DNA from: Psychroflexus salis
Lineage (GTDB): Bacteria; Bacteroidota; Bacteroidia; Flavobacteriales; Flavobacteriaceae
NCBI RefSeq assembly: GCF_014640175.1
Contig: NZ_BMGL01000013.1
Span: 48,469-112,468 of the forward strand
Reading direction: 5' to 3'
DNA length: 64,000 nt
Positions within the stretch are counted from its first letter, which is position 1. Every line of letters begins with the position of its first letter. This document shows, piece after piece, positions 1-7,163 of this stretch. Position numbers and translations under genes: made by a program. The notes under the pieces were generated by a model. The model searched no databases. It saw nothing but the letters and a program-made list of their open reading frames with translations, and was not told where the DNA came from.

Positions 1-552
1 GTGATTAATAAGCTCTAAATGTTCGCGCATACTCTTACCACCTATGGTAATTCCATCGTTAATTACCAAATGTGTTTCACTCAGTGTTAATGTATTTCCT
101 TCTATACGATTACTCTCGTAAGTGTAAGCGGTATGAAAAAATTCCTGCATTTTTTGCACTTGTACACCATCTAAAGGTTTTTTACTTTGCCATTTTTTAT
201 GATGTTGTTCGGCTTCATTTAATAACTTAGTTACTGGTTGGCTTAGCTTAATAACTTTAAACTTATCCTTACCTGTTAAATACGTTATGCGTTCTTCTGC
301 AACTGCAATTACTTCTTCAGCTATGCCAGGATAAGGACTTAACAATTCAAAAACTTGATTACTTAAAAATTCTTTGAGTAACAAATAGTAATCTAAGCTT
401 AATACTTCACTAATTTTTTTTAATTGAGTTAATGTAGGTTGTCGTTTACCAGAAATAATTCTACTAATTAAACTTGAATCCACACCAACAAGCTGCGCTA
501 AGTCGCAAATTTTTAATTTTAATGCCTGTCGTTTTGTATTTATTAGATTCAT
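1..552 (-). CDS. XRE-family HTH / Fic-type N-terminal domain protein (partial, runs off left edge)
   Basis: The reverse strand reads openly from an ATG at 552 to the window edge (184 codons). Residues about 1-60 form an XRE/Cro helix-turn-helix: MNLINTKRQALKLKICDLAQ, then VDSSLISRIISGKRQPTLTQ. Residues about 135-184 contain TYESNRIEGNTLTLSET, the segment typical of the start of Fic/DOC AMP-transferase domains. The Fic core motif HPFx(D/G)GNGR would lie beyond the left edge, so catalytic activity cannot be judged. The gene diverges from the cbb3 operon. Its promoter overlaps an imperfect palindrome, which suggests autoregulation through the HTH. The family call is inferred from motifs and the start codon is clear. 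Confidence 0.8.
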   Translation of the reverse strand, partial: MNLINTKRQALKLKICDLAQLVGVDSSLISRIISGKRQPTLTQLKKISEVLSLDYYLLLKEFLSNQVFELLSPYPGIAEEVIAVAEERITYLTGKDKFKVIKLSQPVTKLLNEAEQHHKKWQSKKPLDGVQVQKMQEFFHTAYTYESNRIEGNTLTLSETHLVINDGITIGGKSMREHLELINH

Positions 553-570
553 TAGTGACACAATTATTCA

Positions 571-585
571 TGACAAATTTAGTCA
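571..585. promoter_or_regulatory. Operator-like dyad TGACAAATTTAGTCA
   Basis: A 15-bp imperfect palindrome (TGAC/GTCA arms, one mismatched pair) lies 19-33 bases upstream of the XRE-Fic start. It contains that gene's -7 box. XRE regulators commonly bind such dyads and repress their own promoters. Binding here is inferred. Confidence 0.4.
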
Positions 586-603
586 TTTTTTTATTTTTTA
601 CAA
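574..603 (-). promoter_or_regulatory. Promoter of the XRE-Fic gene
   Basis: On the minus strand there is a -33 TTG (complement of 601-603), a 19-base spacer and a -7 box TAAATTTG (complement of 574-581). This fits the Bacteroidota consensus TTG-N17-23-TANNTTTG. The start codon follows 21 bases downstream. Confidence 0.55.
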
Positions 604-686
604 TCAAATTTTTATAATTTCTAATAAATTTCAGCAATACATCTGTAAATCTGACTATCGTCATTTTTCGATTTTAACTTCGCCTT

Positions 687-694
687 TACATTTG
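687..694 (+). promoter_or_regulatory. -7 box (TACATTTG) of the cbb3 oxidase operon
   Basis: TACATTTG matches TANNTTTG and ends 15 bases before the ccoS ATG. No clear -33 TTG is seen at the usual distance. No obvious FNR-type dyad (TTGA-N6-TCAA) was seen between 553 and 709. Confidence 0.45.
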
Positions 695-709
695 TGAGAA
701 ATTTAAACC

Positions 710-901
710 ATGAGTGTAATTTACGGACTTCTAGCCATTAGCATTTTTGTAGCACTTGTATTTCTGGTTGTATTTATACTTTCTGTTAAAAAAGGACAAT
801 ACGATGACAGTTATACACCTTCTGTGCGTATGCTATTCGACGATGAGTTGGTAAAAAAGGACTCTAAAAAATCATCTACCCAAAAACAAAAACAAGATTA
901 A
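710..901 (+). CDS. ccoS: cbb3-type cytochrome oxidase assembly protein CcoS
   Basis: A 63-residue protein with one N-terminal membrane helix (about residues 3-26), then KKGQYDDSYTPSVRMLFDDE. The acidic tail pattern after the helix is typical of CcoS, a small inner-membrane factor needed for cofactor insertion into cbb3 oxidase. It lies 2 bases before the next gene and is the first gene of the oxidase operon. The copper ATPase gene ccoI, usually found just upstream in relatives, is absent here: the upstream neighbour is the divergent XRE-Fic gene. Confidence 0.88.
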   Translation: MSVIYGLLAISIFVALVFLVVFILSVKKGQYDDSYTPSVRMLFDDELVKKDSKKSSTQKQKQD

Positions 902-903
902 TT

Positions 904-3105
904 ATGGATGTACAGCAGTTTTATTACGATAACAAAATCGTAAAAAAATTCTTATATGCCACCATATTTTGGGGCATTATAGGAATGACCGTTGGGCTTT
1001 TGCTCGCTTTTATGTTTATTTTCCCACAACTCACCGACGGAATTTCTTGGTTGAGTTTTGGTCGGTTAAGGCCTTTGCATACCAACGCAGTAATTTTTGC
1101 TTTTGTAGGTAATGCTATTTTTGCTGGAGTGTATTATTCTTCGCAACGTTTACTTAAAGCTAGAATGTTTAGCGATGCATTAAGCAATATTAACTTTTGG
1201 GGTTGGCAGTTAATTATTGTTGCTGCTGCCGTTACACTTCCTTTAGGCTTTACAAGCTCTAAAGAGTATGCTGAGCTAGAGTGGCCAATCGATATTGCCA
1301 TTGCAATTATTTGGGTGGCTTTTGGCTGGAACTTAATCGGTACCATTTTAAAACGAAGACAACGCCATTTATATGTTGCTATTTGGTTTTATTTAGCCAC
1401 ATTTGTTACGGTTGCAGTACTTCATATTTTTAATTCTTTAGCACTCCCGGTTTCTGCTTTAAAATCCTATTCTGCTTATGCTGGTGTACAAGATGCTTTA
1501 GTCCAATGGTGGTACGGACACAATGCAGTAGCCTTTTTCTTAACCACTCCGTTTTTGGGTTTAATGTATTACTTTGTTCCTAAAGCAGCCAACCGCCCTG
1601 TATATTCTTACAAATTATCTATTATTCACTTTTGGTCACTTATTTTCATATACATCTGGGCTGGGCCTCACCACTTATTGTATTCAGCTTTACCCGATTG
1701 GGCTCAGAATTTAGGAGTAACTTTTTCGGTTATGCTTATTATGCCATCTTGGGGTGGTATGATCAACGGATTATTAACTCTTCGTGGTGCATGGGATAAA
1801 GTAAGAACCAATCCTGTGCTTAAATTTATGGTAGTAGCTATTACAGGTTACGGTATGGCTACTTTTGAAGGCCCAATGCTTTCCCTTAAAAATGTAAATG
1901 CTATCGCCCATTTTACCGACTGGATTATTGCTCACGTTCATGTGGGTGCTTTGGCGTGGAATGGTTTTTTAACTTTTGGTATGATTTACTTTTTAATACC
2001 AAAATTATTTAAAACCAAATTACATTCCGTTGGTCTTGCTAATGCACATTTTTGGGTTGGAACTTTAGGTATTGTTTTATATTCTTTACCTTTATATGTG
2101 GCTGGTTTTGTACAAGCCCTAATGTGGAAAGACTTTAACCCAGACGGAACTTTGGTGTATGGTAACTTTTTAGAAACCGTATCTGAAATTATGCCTATGT
2201 ACTGGATGCGTGCCATTGGTGGAACATTGTACATTTCAGGAATGTTCCTTTTACTCTATAATGTAGTTATGACCATTCGTTCAGGTTCTCCTGTAAGCGA
2301 TGAGTTAGCTGAAGCTGCTCCATTACAACGTGTTAAAAGCGGTAGAATTACTGGTGAAGCATTTCACTCTTGGTTGGAAAGAAAACCTATTCAATTAACC
2401 ATTTTAGCAACCATCGCGATTTTAATTGGTGGAATTGTGCAAATCGTACCTACCTTGTTAGTAAAATCGAATGTTCCTACTATAACCAGTGTAACCCCTT
2501 ATACTCCACTCGAACTTGAAGGAAGGGATATTTATATTCGTGAAGGTTGTGTAGGTTGTCACTCACAAATGGTGCGTCCATTCCGATCTGAAGTCGAGCG
2601 TTATGGCGAATATGCTAAAGGTGGAGAGTATGTATACGACAGGCCATTCCTTTGGGGAAGCAAGCGTACAGGGCCAGATTTACTCCGCGTAGGTGGAAAA
2701 TATTCAGATAATTGGCACTTTAACCATATGTACGACCCACAAAGCACAAGCTCAGGTTCTATTATGCCAGCTTATCAGTGGCTAATTGAAAATGAACTCG
2801 ATAAATCTTCAACAGAAGCTAAGTTAAAAACTATGGTTAGTCTAGGTGTTCCCTATACCGACAAAGAAATTGCTAATGTACAGCAAAGTATGCTAGAACA
2901 AGGAATAGAAATTGAGCAAAACCTGTACAATGATCCCGATTTTGTAAAATCTTATGAAGCTTCAAAAAAATATGCTGAAGAAAATGGATTGGACTTCGTT
3001 GAAATGAGAAATAGAGAAATTACAGCAGTAATTGCTTACCTACAACGCCTAGGAACCGACATTAAAATTGTGCAACCTGAAGAAACATCAGCTTCTGCTA
3101 AATAA
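904..3105 (+). CDS. ccoNO: cbb3-type cytochrome c oxidase, fused subunits I and II (CcoN-CcoO)
   Basis: A 733-residue fusion forming the catalytic heart of the high-affinity terminal oxidase in the inner membrane. Residues about 1-480 are the multi-helix heme-copper subunit I. The expected histidines are visible: H59 (RLRPLHTN), H206 (YGHNAV), H256-H257 (GPHHLL), and H344 and H346 (HVHVG). After a helix at about 497-517, the CcoO part carries one heme c site, CVGCH at 549-553, followed by SQMVRPF. Fusion of ccoN and ccoO into one reading frame is characteristic of Bacteroidota. The length and both halves look complete. Confidence 0.96.
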   Translation: MDVQQFYYDNKIVKKFLYATIFWGIIGMTVGLLLAFMFIFPQLTDGISWLSFGRLRPLHTNAVIFAFVGNAIFAGVYYSSQRLLKARMFSDALSNINFWGWQLIIVAAAVTLPLGFTSSKEYAELEWPIDIAIAIIWVAFGWNLIGTILKRRQRHLYVAIWFYLATFVTVAVLHIFNSLALPVSALKSYSAYAGVQDALVQWWYGHNAVAFFLTTPFLGLMYYFVPKAANRPVYSYKLSIIHFWSLIFIYIWAGPHHLLYSALPDWAQNLGVTFSVMLIMPSWGGMINGLLTLRGAWDKVRTNPVLKFMVVAITGYGMATFEGPMLSLKNVNAIAHFTDWIIAHVHVGALAWNGFLTFGMIYFLIPKLFKTKLHSVGLANAHFWVGTLGIVLYSLPLYVAGFVQALMWKDFNPDGTLVYGNFLETVSEIMPMYWMRAIGGTLYISGMFLLLYNVVMTIRSGSPVSDELAEAAPLQRVKSGRITGEAFHSWLERKPIQLTILATIAILIGGIVQIVPTLLVKSNVPTITSVTPYTPLELEGRDIYIREGCVGCHSQMVRPFRSEVERYGEYAKGGEYVYDRPFLWGSKRTGPDLLRVGGKYSDNWHFNHMYDPQSTSSGSIMPAYQWLIENELDKSSTEAKLKTMVSLGVPYTDKEIANVQQSMLEQGIEIEQNLYNDPDFVKSYEASKKYAEENGLDFVEMRNREITAVIAYLQRLGTDIKIVQPEETSASAK

Positions 3106-3117
3106 ACTTTTGAAATC

Positions 3118-3321
3118 ATGAAATTCGCAAAACAATATTTAGAAACTATTGAAGGTGTAGAGCTCTACCCTATCATATCACTCTTAATTTTCTTTAGCTT
3201 TTTTGTAGTTCTTTTTTGGTGGGTTTTTACCGCTAAAAAAGACTACATACAGCAGGTAAGTCAAATGCCTTTAAACGAAGATAAAAACGATAATGAAAAT
3301 CAAAATCGGTACACATCATGA
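3118..3321 (+). CDS. ccoQ: cbb3-type oxidase subunit CcoQ
   Basis: A 67-residue protein with a single membrane helix (about residues 20-39, ending FVVLFWWVFTAKK) and a charged tail rich in D, N and E. Size, helix position and place between ccoNO and ccoP match CcoQ, the small stabilising subunit. Its last codons overlap the start of ccoP by 4 bases (ATGA), suggesting translational coupling. The primary sequence is too short for a strong family call; context carries most of the weight. Confidence 0.8.
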   Translation: MKFAKQYLETIEGVELYPIISLLIFFSFFVVLFWWVFTAKKDYIQQVSQMPLNEDKNDNENQNRYTS

Positions 3322-4202
3322 AAACACAATCCTATTTTAGAATAATCGTATTATTAGGCTTAGCTTGGCTAGGTACCGAATATTTAATGGAAACTGAACC
3401 TGGGCAATGGGCTATAATAGAATTTCCTTTTGCTGGAATATTTCTAGGCATTGTGTTTTTATTTGCCTTAGCTATTGAAGCTTCTGTAGCTTCATTAAAA
3501 AATATTCTTTATATGAGCCTTTCTGAAGAAGCTCAAAAAAAGTATGACGAAGCCGAAGAAGCCAGAAAAAGTGAAATTCCTGCTAAAATTGAAGCTTTTC
3601 TACAAAGCATGACAAAATCTAAAGAAGTAGAAGAAGAGCATGAAATTATCTTAGATCACGACTACGATGGCATAAAAGAACTTGACAACAAACTTCCACC
3701 TTGGTGGTTATATGGATTCTATGCAACTATTGTATTTGCTATTATCTATTTAATTCGTTTTCACGTTGTAGGAGATTATACGCAAGCAGAAGAATATATT
3801 GCCGAAGTTAAACAAGCCGAGAAAGATATTGAAACTTACTTAGCTACAGCAGAGAATATTATCGATTACAAAACAGTAGTTGTTTTAGAAGATGAAAATG
3901 ATCTCAGCGCTGGACAAAAAATTTATGGTACCAATTGTGTTGCTTGTCATAGAGCTGATGGTGGTGGTGGAATTGGACCTAACCTAACCGATGAACATTG
4001 GATTTTGGGCGGTGGAGTTAAAAATGTATTCAAAACCATTAGTGAAGGTGGTAGACCAGGCAAAGGAATGGTTTCTTGGAAAGCAGACCTAAGTGCAAAA
4101 GAAATGCAACAAGTAGCATCTTATGTACTTACTTTACAAGAAAACAACCCAGCAGATGGCAAAGCTCCAGAAGGGGAGATTTGGGAACCTACTGAAGAAT
4201 AA
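3318..4202 (+). CDS. ccoP: cbb3-type cytochrome c oxidase subunit III (CcoP), monoheme form
   Basis: A 294-residue protein. It has two N-terminal membrane helices (about 8-20 and 35-55), a charged linker, then the FixP-type segment LPPWWLYGFYATIVFAIIYL. A C-terminal cytochrome c domain has its only heme site, CVACH, at 207-211 and a likely methionine ligand in GKGMVSW. It relays electrons into the CcoNO core. Proteobacterial CcoP usually has two CxxCH motifs; only one is present here. The extra N-terminal helices are common in Bacteroidota members. The start overlaps ccoQ by 4 bases. Confidence 0.93.
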   Translation: MKTQSYFRIIVLLGLAWLGTEYLMETEPGQWAIIEFPFAGIFLGIVFLFALAIEASVASLKNILYMSLSEEAQKKYDEAEEARKSEIPAKIEAFLQSMTKSKEVEEEHEIILDHDYDGIKELDNKLPPWWLYGFYATIVFAIIYLIRFHVVGDYTQAEEYIAEVKQAEKDIETYLATAENIIDYKTVVVLEDENDLSAGQKIYGTNCVACHRADGGGGIGPNLTDEHWILGGGVKNVFKTISEGGRPGKGMVSWKADLSAKEMQQVASYVLTLQENNPADGKAPEGEIWEPTEE

Positions 4203-4231
4203 ATAGAACTAAAAATTGAAATTATACAAAT

Positions 4232-4269
4232 CGGCTAGGCAGAGCAAAAAATAAGCTAAGCCATAGCCG
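4232..4269 (+). other. Stem-loop between ccoP and ccoG
   Basis: CGGCTA (4232-4237) pairs with TAGCCG (4264-4269), with an inner GGC/GCC pairing beside a one-base bulge, followed by TTTTC. It could be a weak attenuator or an mRNA-stability element that lowers ccoG expression relative to the structural subunits. No function can be shown from sequence. Confidence 0.35.
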
Positions 4270-4288
4270 TTTTCAATACCAAAACAAA

Positions 4289-5701
4289 ATGGATAATCAA
4301 GAAAACTTTAGAGATAGCATTGGTACCTTAGACGACCAAGGCAAACGCGCTTGGGTTTATCCTAAAAAACCGTCTGGAATTTTATACAAATACAGAAAAT
4401 GGGTAAGCTATGGCCTACTGGTTTTTTTGTTTGCTTCTCCGTTTACTAAAGTAAATGGCAACCAATTTTTAATGTTCAACGTGTTAGAACGTAAATTCAA
4501 CATTTTTGGATTTCCATTTTGGCCGCAAGATTTTTACTTGTTTGTTATTTCTATGATTACCCTTATCGTTTTATTAGCACTGTTTACAGTAGCGTTTGGT
4601 AGGATTTTTTGTGGCTGGATTTGCCCACAAACCATATTTATGGAAATGGTTTTTAGGCGAATCGAGTTTGCTATTGAAGGTGATCGAAACAAACAAATGA
4701 AACTCGACCGCATGCCATGGAACAAAGAAAAAATCATTAAAAAAGGGAGTAAATGGACAATTTTTGCGTTTATTTCATTTTTAATAGCTAACATCTTTTT
4801 AGCATATTTAGTGGGTAGCGATAGGTTATTACAATATGTTACTGAAGGCCCAAGTGCTAACCTCGGCACCTTTATTCCTCTGTTAATTTTTACAGTAGTT
4901 TTCTATTTTGTATTTGCTTGGTTTAGAGAACAAGTCTGCATTATTGCTTGTCCTTACGGAAGATTGCAAGGCGTTTTACTCGACGAAAAATCAATTGTAG
5001 TAGCTTACGACCATAAGCGCGGCGAAGCCGAAAAAGGAAGAAAAAAGTTCAGAAAAAATGAAGACCGAGCTGCACTTGGTTATGGAGACTGCATTGATTG
5101 TAAACAATGTGTGCACGTTTGTCCTACGGGAATTGATATCCGAAACGGAACCCAACTAGAATGTGTAAATTGTACAGCCTGCATCGACGAATGCGATGAT
5201 ATCATGGAAAAGGTAAATCTCCCAAAAGGTTTAATTCGTTTTGCCTCCGAAGAAAATATTGAAAAGAAAGCTAAGTTTAAATTTACAACAAGAATGAAAG
5301 CTTACACCGGTGTGCTTTCTATCTTAGTTGGAATTTTAATTGGATTATTATTCATTAGAAGTGATGTTGAAGCTAGAGTTCTTAGACTCCCTGGAAACTT
5401 GTATGAAACTACAAAAAGTGGTGAACTTAGAAATGTTTACACTTACAAATTAGTTAACAAAACCACCTTTGAAAAAGACTCGGTACATTTTAAATTGATG
5501 TCTCATAAGGGTGAAATTACTAGAGTTGGAGATGAGTATACCACAGTACCTCCAAAAGATTTAGACAAAGGAAGTTTGTTTATCAATATTCACCCCATGG
5601 AATTAGATGGACATAAAAACAAAGTGAAAATCGGAATTTATAGCAAAGGTGAACTAATTGAAACCACCACAGCAAATTTTATGGGCCCCAAAACGTTTTA
5701 A
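4289..5701 (+). CDS. ccoG: cytochrome c oxidase accessory protein CcoG (FixG/RdxA family)
   Basis: A 470-residue polyferredoxin-like membrane protein needed for cbb3 maturation, thought to act in copper reduction or handling. Membrane helices alternate with cysteine motifs: CGWICPQT near 110, CIIACPYG near 218, then two 4Fe-4S clusters in CIDCKQCVHVCPTG and CVNCTACIDECDD (about 270-305). A last helix (about 340-355) precedes a periplasmic Ig-like C-terminal domain. It closes the operon. The ccoH/FixH gene that normally follows is not present before the convergent gene at 5793. Confidence 0.94.
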   Translation: MDNQENFRDSIGTLDDQGKRAWVYPKKPSGILYKYRKWVSYGLLVFLFASPFTKVNGNQFLMFNVLERKFNIFGFPFWPQDFYLFVISMITLIVLLALFTVAFGRIFCGWICPQTIFMEMVFRRIEFAIEGDRNKQMKLDRMPWNKEKIIKKGSKWTIFAFISFLIANIFLAYLVGSDRLLQYVTEGPSANLGTFIPLLIFTVVFYFVFAWFREQVCIIACPYGRLQGVLLDEKSIVVAYDHKRGEAEKGRKKFRKNEDRAALGYGDCIDCKQCVHVCPTGIDIRNGTQLECVNCTACIDECDDIMEKVNLPKGLIRFASEENIEKKAKFKFTTRMKAYTGVLSILVGILIGLLFIRSDVEARVLRLPGNLYETTKSGELRNVYTYKLVNKTTFEKDSVHFKLMSHKGEITRVGDEYTTVPPKDLDKGSLFINIHPMELDGHKNKVKIGIYSKGELIETTTANFMGPKTF

Positions 5702-5733
5702 TAAAGCAATTATTTAAATAAACACAAATCTAA

Positions 5734-5770
5734 AAAACTCTGCAAGCGTTTATAACGCTTGCAGAGTTTT
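5734..5770. terminator. Bidirectional hairpin terminator between ccoG and the T9SS protein gene
   Basis: A perfect 17-bp stem (5734-5750 with 5754-5770) with loop TAT has an A-run on the left arm and a T-run on the right arm, so it can end transcripts from both convergent genes. A close relative of this hairpin recurs at 7031-7065. Confidence 0.8.
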
Positions 5771-5792
5771 GATTTATCTAAAAAATTATGTA

Positions 5793-6527
5793 CTACTTTT
5801 TAATCAACTTCTTCGTCAAACTTTCTGTTTCAGTTTGCACTTTTACCAAATACATGCCTTTAGCTAAATTGCTTAGATCAATGGTTTGATCTTCAAGGAA
5901 ATCTACTTTTAATACTTGCTTACCGTTAAGGTTATATATGATAATTTGCTCAATCTTTGCTTGATCACTAGCTATATGCAATTGGTTAGAAACAGGATTA
6001 GGATAAATTAAAAAATTAGTTTTATCGAAATCTTCATTGCTTAAGGTGCTTGTCCAAAAAGTGGCAACTTCTCCGTTAGTATTGGTAATGTCTAAGTAGA
6101 TTAAATCACCTTCATACCTAAAATTATAATTGAAAGGACCGAAGGCTTGCGATATCACTTCACTATCAAAAGTTACAACTTCTGAACCTTGTATGAAAAC
6201 TTGGTTGTAATAATCACCGATATCTGAACTATCAGAATTTAACGTACAACCTAGAATTTCATTATAAAAAGACTGCTCGTTTTCCAAAAAAACAACATGG
6301 CTTTCGCAGTCAGGTAAGAAATAATAAAAGAAAGCTATGCCGCCACTACTAAACTGGTCTGAAAAGTTTAATTGATCATATTCTCCGAATGCATTTAAAT
6401 CTGCTATGATAGTTTCATCTTCGGTGACAATTTTTTCAATAGTCCAAGTATGATCAAGTATAGGAGTAACTTGTGCAGTTGTGTTTATGAAAAAAAGAAG
6501 TAATAACGTTTTTATAATTATTTTCAT
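5793..6527 (-). CDS. T9SS type A sorting domain-containing protein (lipocalin-like N-terminal part)
   Basis: A 244-residue secreted protein. The signal peptide is about residues 1-18 (MKIIIKTLLLLFFINTTAQ). A middle domain begins LDHTWTIEKI, resembling lipocalin-like modules found on flavobacterial T9SS cargo, and contains a cysteine pair (PDCES, LGCTL). Residues about 170-244 are a type A sorting domain with the NFLIYPNPVSNQL motif and a KKLIKK end, which directs export and surface attachment through T9SS. The biochemical role is unknown. It lies 11 bases downstream of the frameshifted small gene and may be co-transcribed with it. Confidence 0.8.
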   Translation of the reverse strand: MKIIIKTLLLLFFINTTAQVTPILDHTWTIEKIVTEDETIIADLNAFGEYDQLNFSDQFSSGGIAFFYYFLPDCESHVVFLENEQSFYNEILGCTLNSDSSDIGDYYNQVFIQGSEVVTFDSEVISQAFGPFNYNFRYEGDLIYLDITNTNGEVATFWTSTLSNEDFDKTNFLIYPNPVSNQLHIASDQAKIEQIIIYNLNGKQVLKVDFLEDQTIDLSNLAKGMYLVKVQTETESLTKKLIKK

Positions 6528-6538
6528 GATAAATATTT

Positions 6539-6736
6539 TTAATTAATAATTAATTGTTTTACATCCAACATATTTCCATTGGCAATAAGATTGACTATAT
6601 AGGTACCTGTTGGTAATTGGTTTGTAGGTATGCTTATGCTATTGTTTTCTGCTTCTAAAATATAATAGTAATGTAATACAGGGTTAGAGTTTTGTGCAAA
6701 TAGATTTGTTGTACTCATTATACAACATATTAGCAC
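6539..6736 (-). CDS. Short secreted-protein reading frame, out of frame with its natural ATG (candidate phase-variable gene)
   Basis: The open frame encodes LICCIMSTTNLFAQ, the end of a signal peptide, then about 50 mature residues ending PTGTYIVNLIANGNMLDV plus KQLIIN, like the last strands of a T9SS sorting domain. The only in-frame start here is a GTG inside the hydrophobic core, which is implausible. The natural ATG is at 6834, but six copies of an 8-bp repeat put it in another frame that stops at 6739. Five or eight copies would join the ATG to this frame and give a complete signal peptide (RLSFAIVVLICCIMSTTNLF followed by AQ). Either a phase-variable gene in the OFF state or a decaying gene. 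Confidence 0.5.
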   Translation of the reverse strand: MLICCIMSTTNLFAQNSNPVLHYYYILEAENNSISIPTNQLPTGTYIVNLIANGNMLDVKQLIIN

Positions 6737-6738
6737 GA

Positions 6739-6834
6739 CTATAGCGAAAGACAGTCTGTTAATTGTGCTGTTATGCGGTGTTGCGGTGTTGCGGTGTTGC
6801 GGTGTTGCGGTGTTGCGGTGTTGCTGTTTTTCAT
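6739..6834 (-). other. Out-of-frame leader ORF created by the 8-bp repeat
   Basis: ATG at 6834 opens a 31-codon frame (MKNSNTATPQHR, repeated NTATPQHR, ITAQLTDCLSL) that ends at TAG 6741-6739. Changing the repeat count by -1 or +2 units moves translation into the secreted-protein frame at 6539-6736. Confidence 0.5.
6775..6822. repeat. Six tandem copies of an 8-bp unit (GCGGTGTT; minus strand AACACCGC)
   Basis: Six exact copies (48 bp) begin 12 bases after the minus-strand ATG at 6834. The unit length is not a multiple of three, so gain or loss of copies by slipped-strand mispairing changes the downstream reading frame. This is the classic structure of a bacterial contingency locus. Confidence 0.9.
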
Positions 6835-7163
6835 AATAATAAATTTAAAATTACATAATTTTTATATATTAAGCAAATCTTAAATGTAAACCTAGTTAAG
6901 TGACGCCAATTATTGAATAAATTTCAAATTATACTTAATATTATTTAGTTTTTAATAAAACGATATTATAAACTAAATAATTGAATTTTACGATTGTGTG
7001 TGAAAATTTTCCTACAGTAAAGATATTTATAAACCCTACAAGCATTTATAACGCTTGCAGGGTTTTGATTACTATCTATCCCTAACTAATATATAAGATG
7101 AGTGAGTTTTAAACTTTGCAAAGTAAAGCGGAAAGCCTAATTTTTGTTTGATCTGAAATTTAC
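6835..7163. other. Intergenic region, 329 bp
   Basis: A very AT-rich stretch between the repeat-bearing gene and the LysM gene. It holds the hairpin at 7031-7065. An imperfect promoter-like sequence for the minus-strand gene (TAAGATTTG, one base too long for TANNTTTG) lies near 6870-6880. No coding frame or RNA gene was recognised. Confidence 0.6.
7031..7065 (-). terminator. Hairpin terminator downstream of the guaA-LysM pair
   Basis: Arms 7031-7046 and 7050-7065 (16 bp, loop TAT). The two imperfect positions are A-C mismatches in a plus-strand transcript but G-U pairs in a minus-strand transcript, so the functional direction is minus. It nearly copies the hairpin at 5734-5770. Confidence 0.65.

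Noticed and set aside
464..664. Minus-strand frame of 66 codons over the XRE-Fic 5' end
   Set aside because: It lies in another frame of the XRE-Fic gene and its promoter and has no family features.
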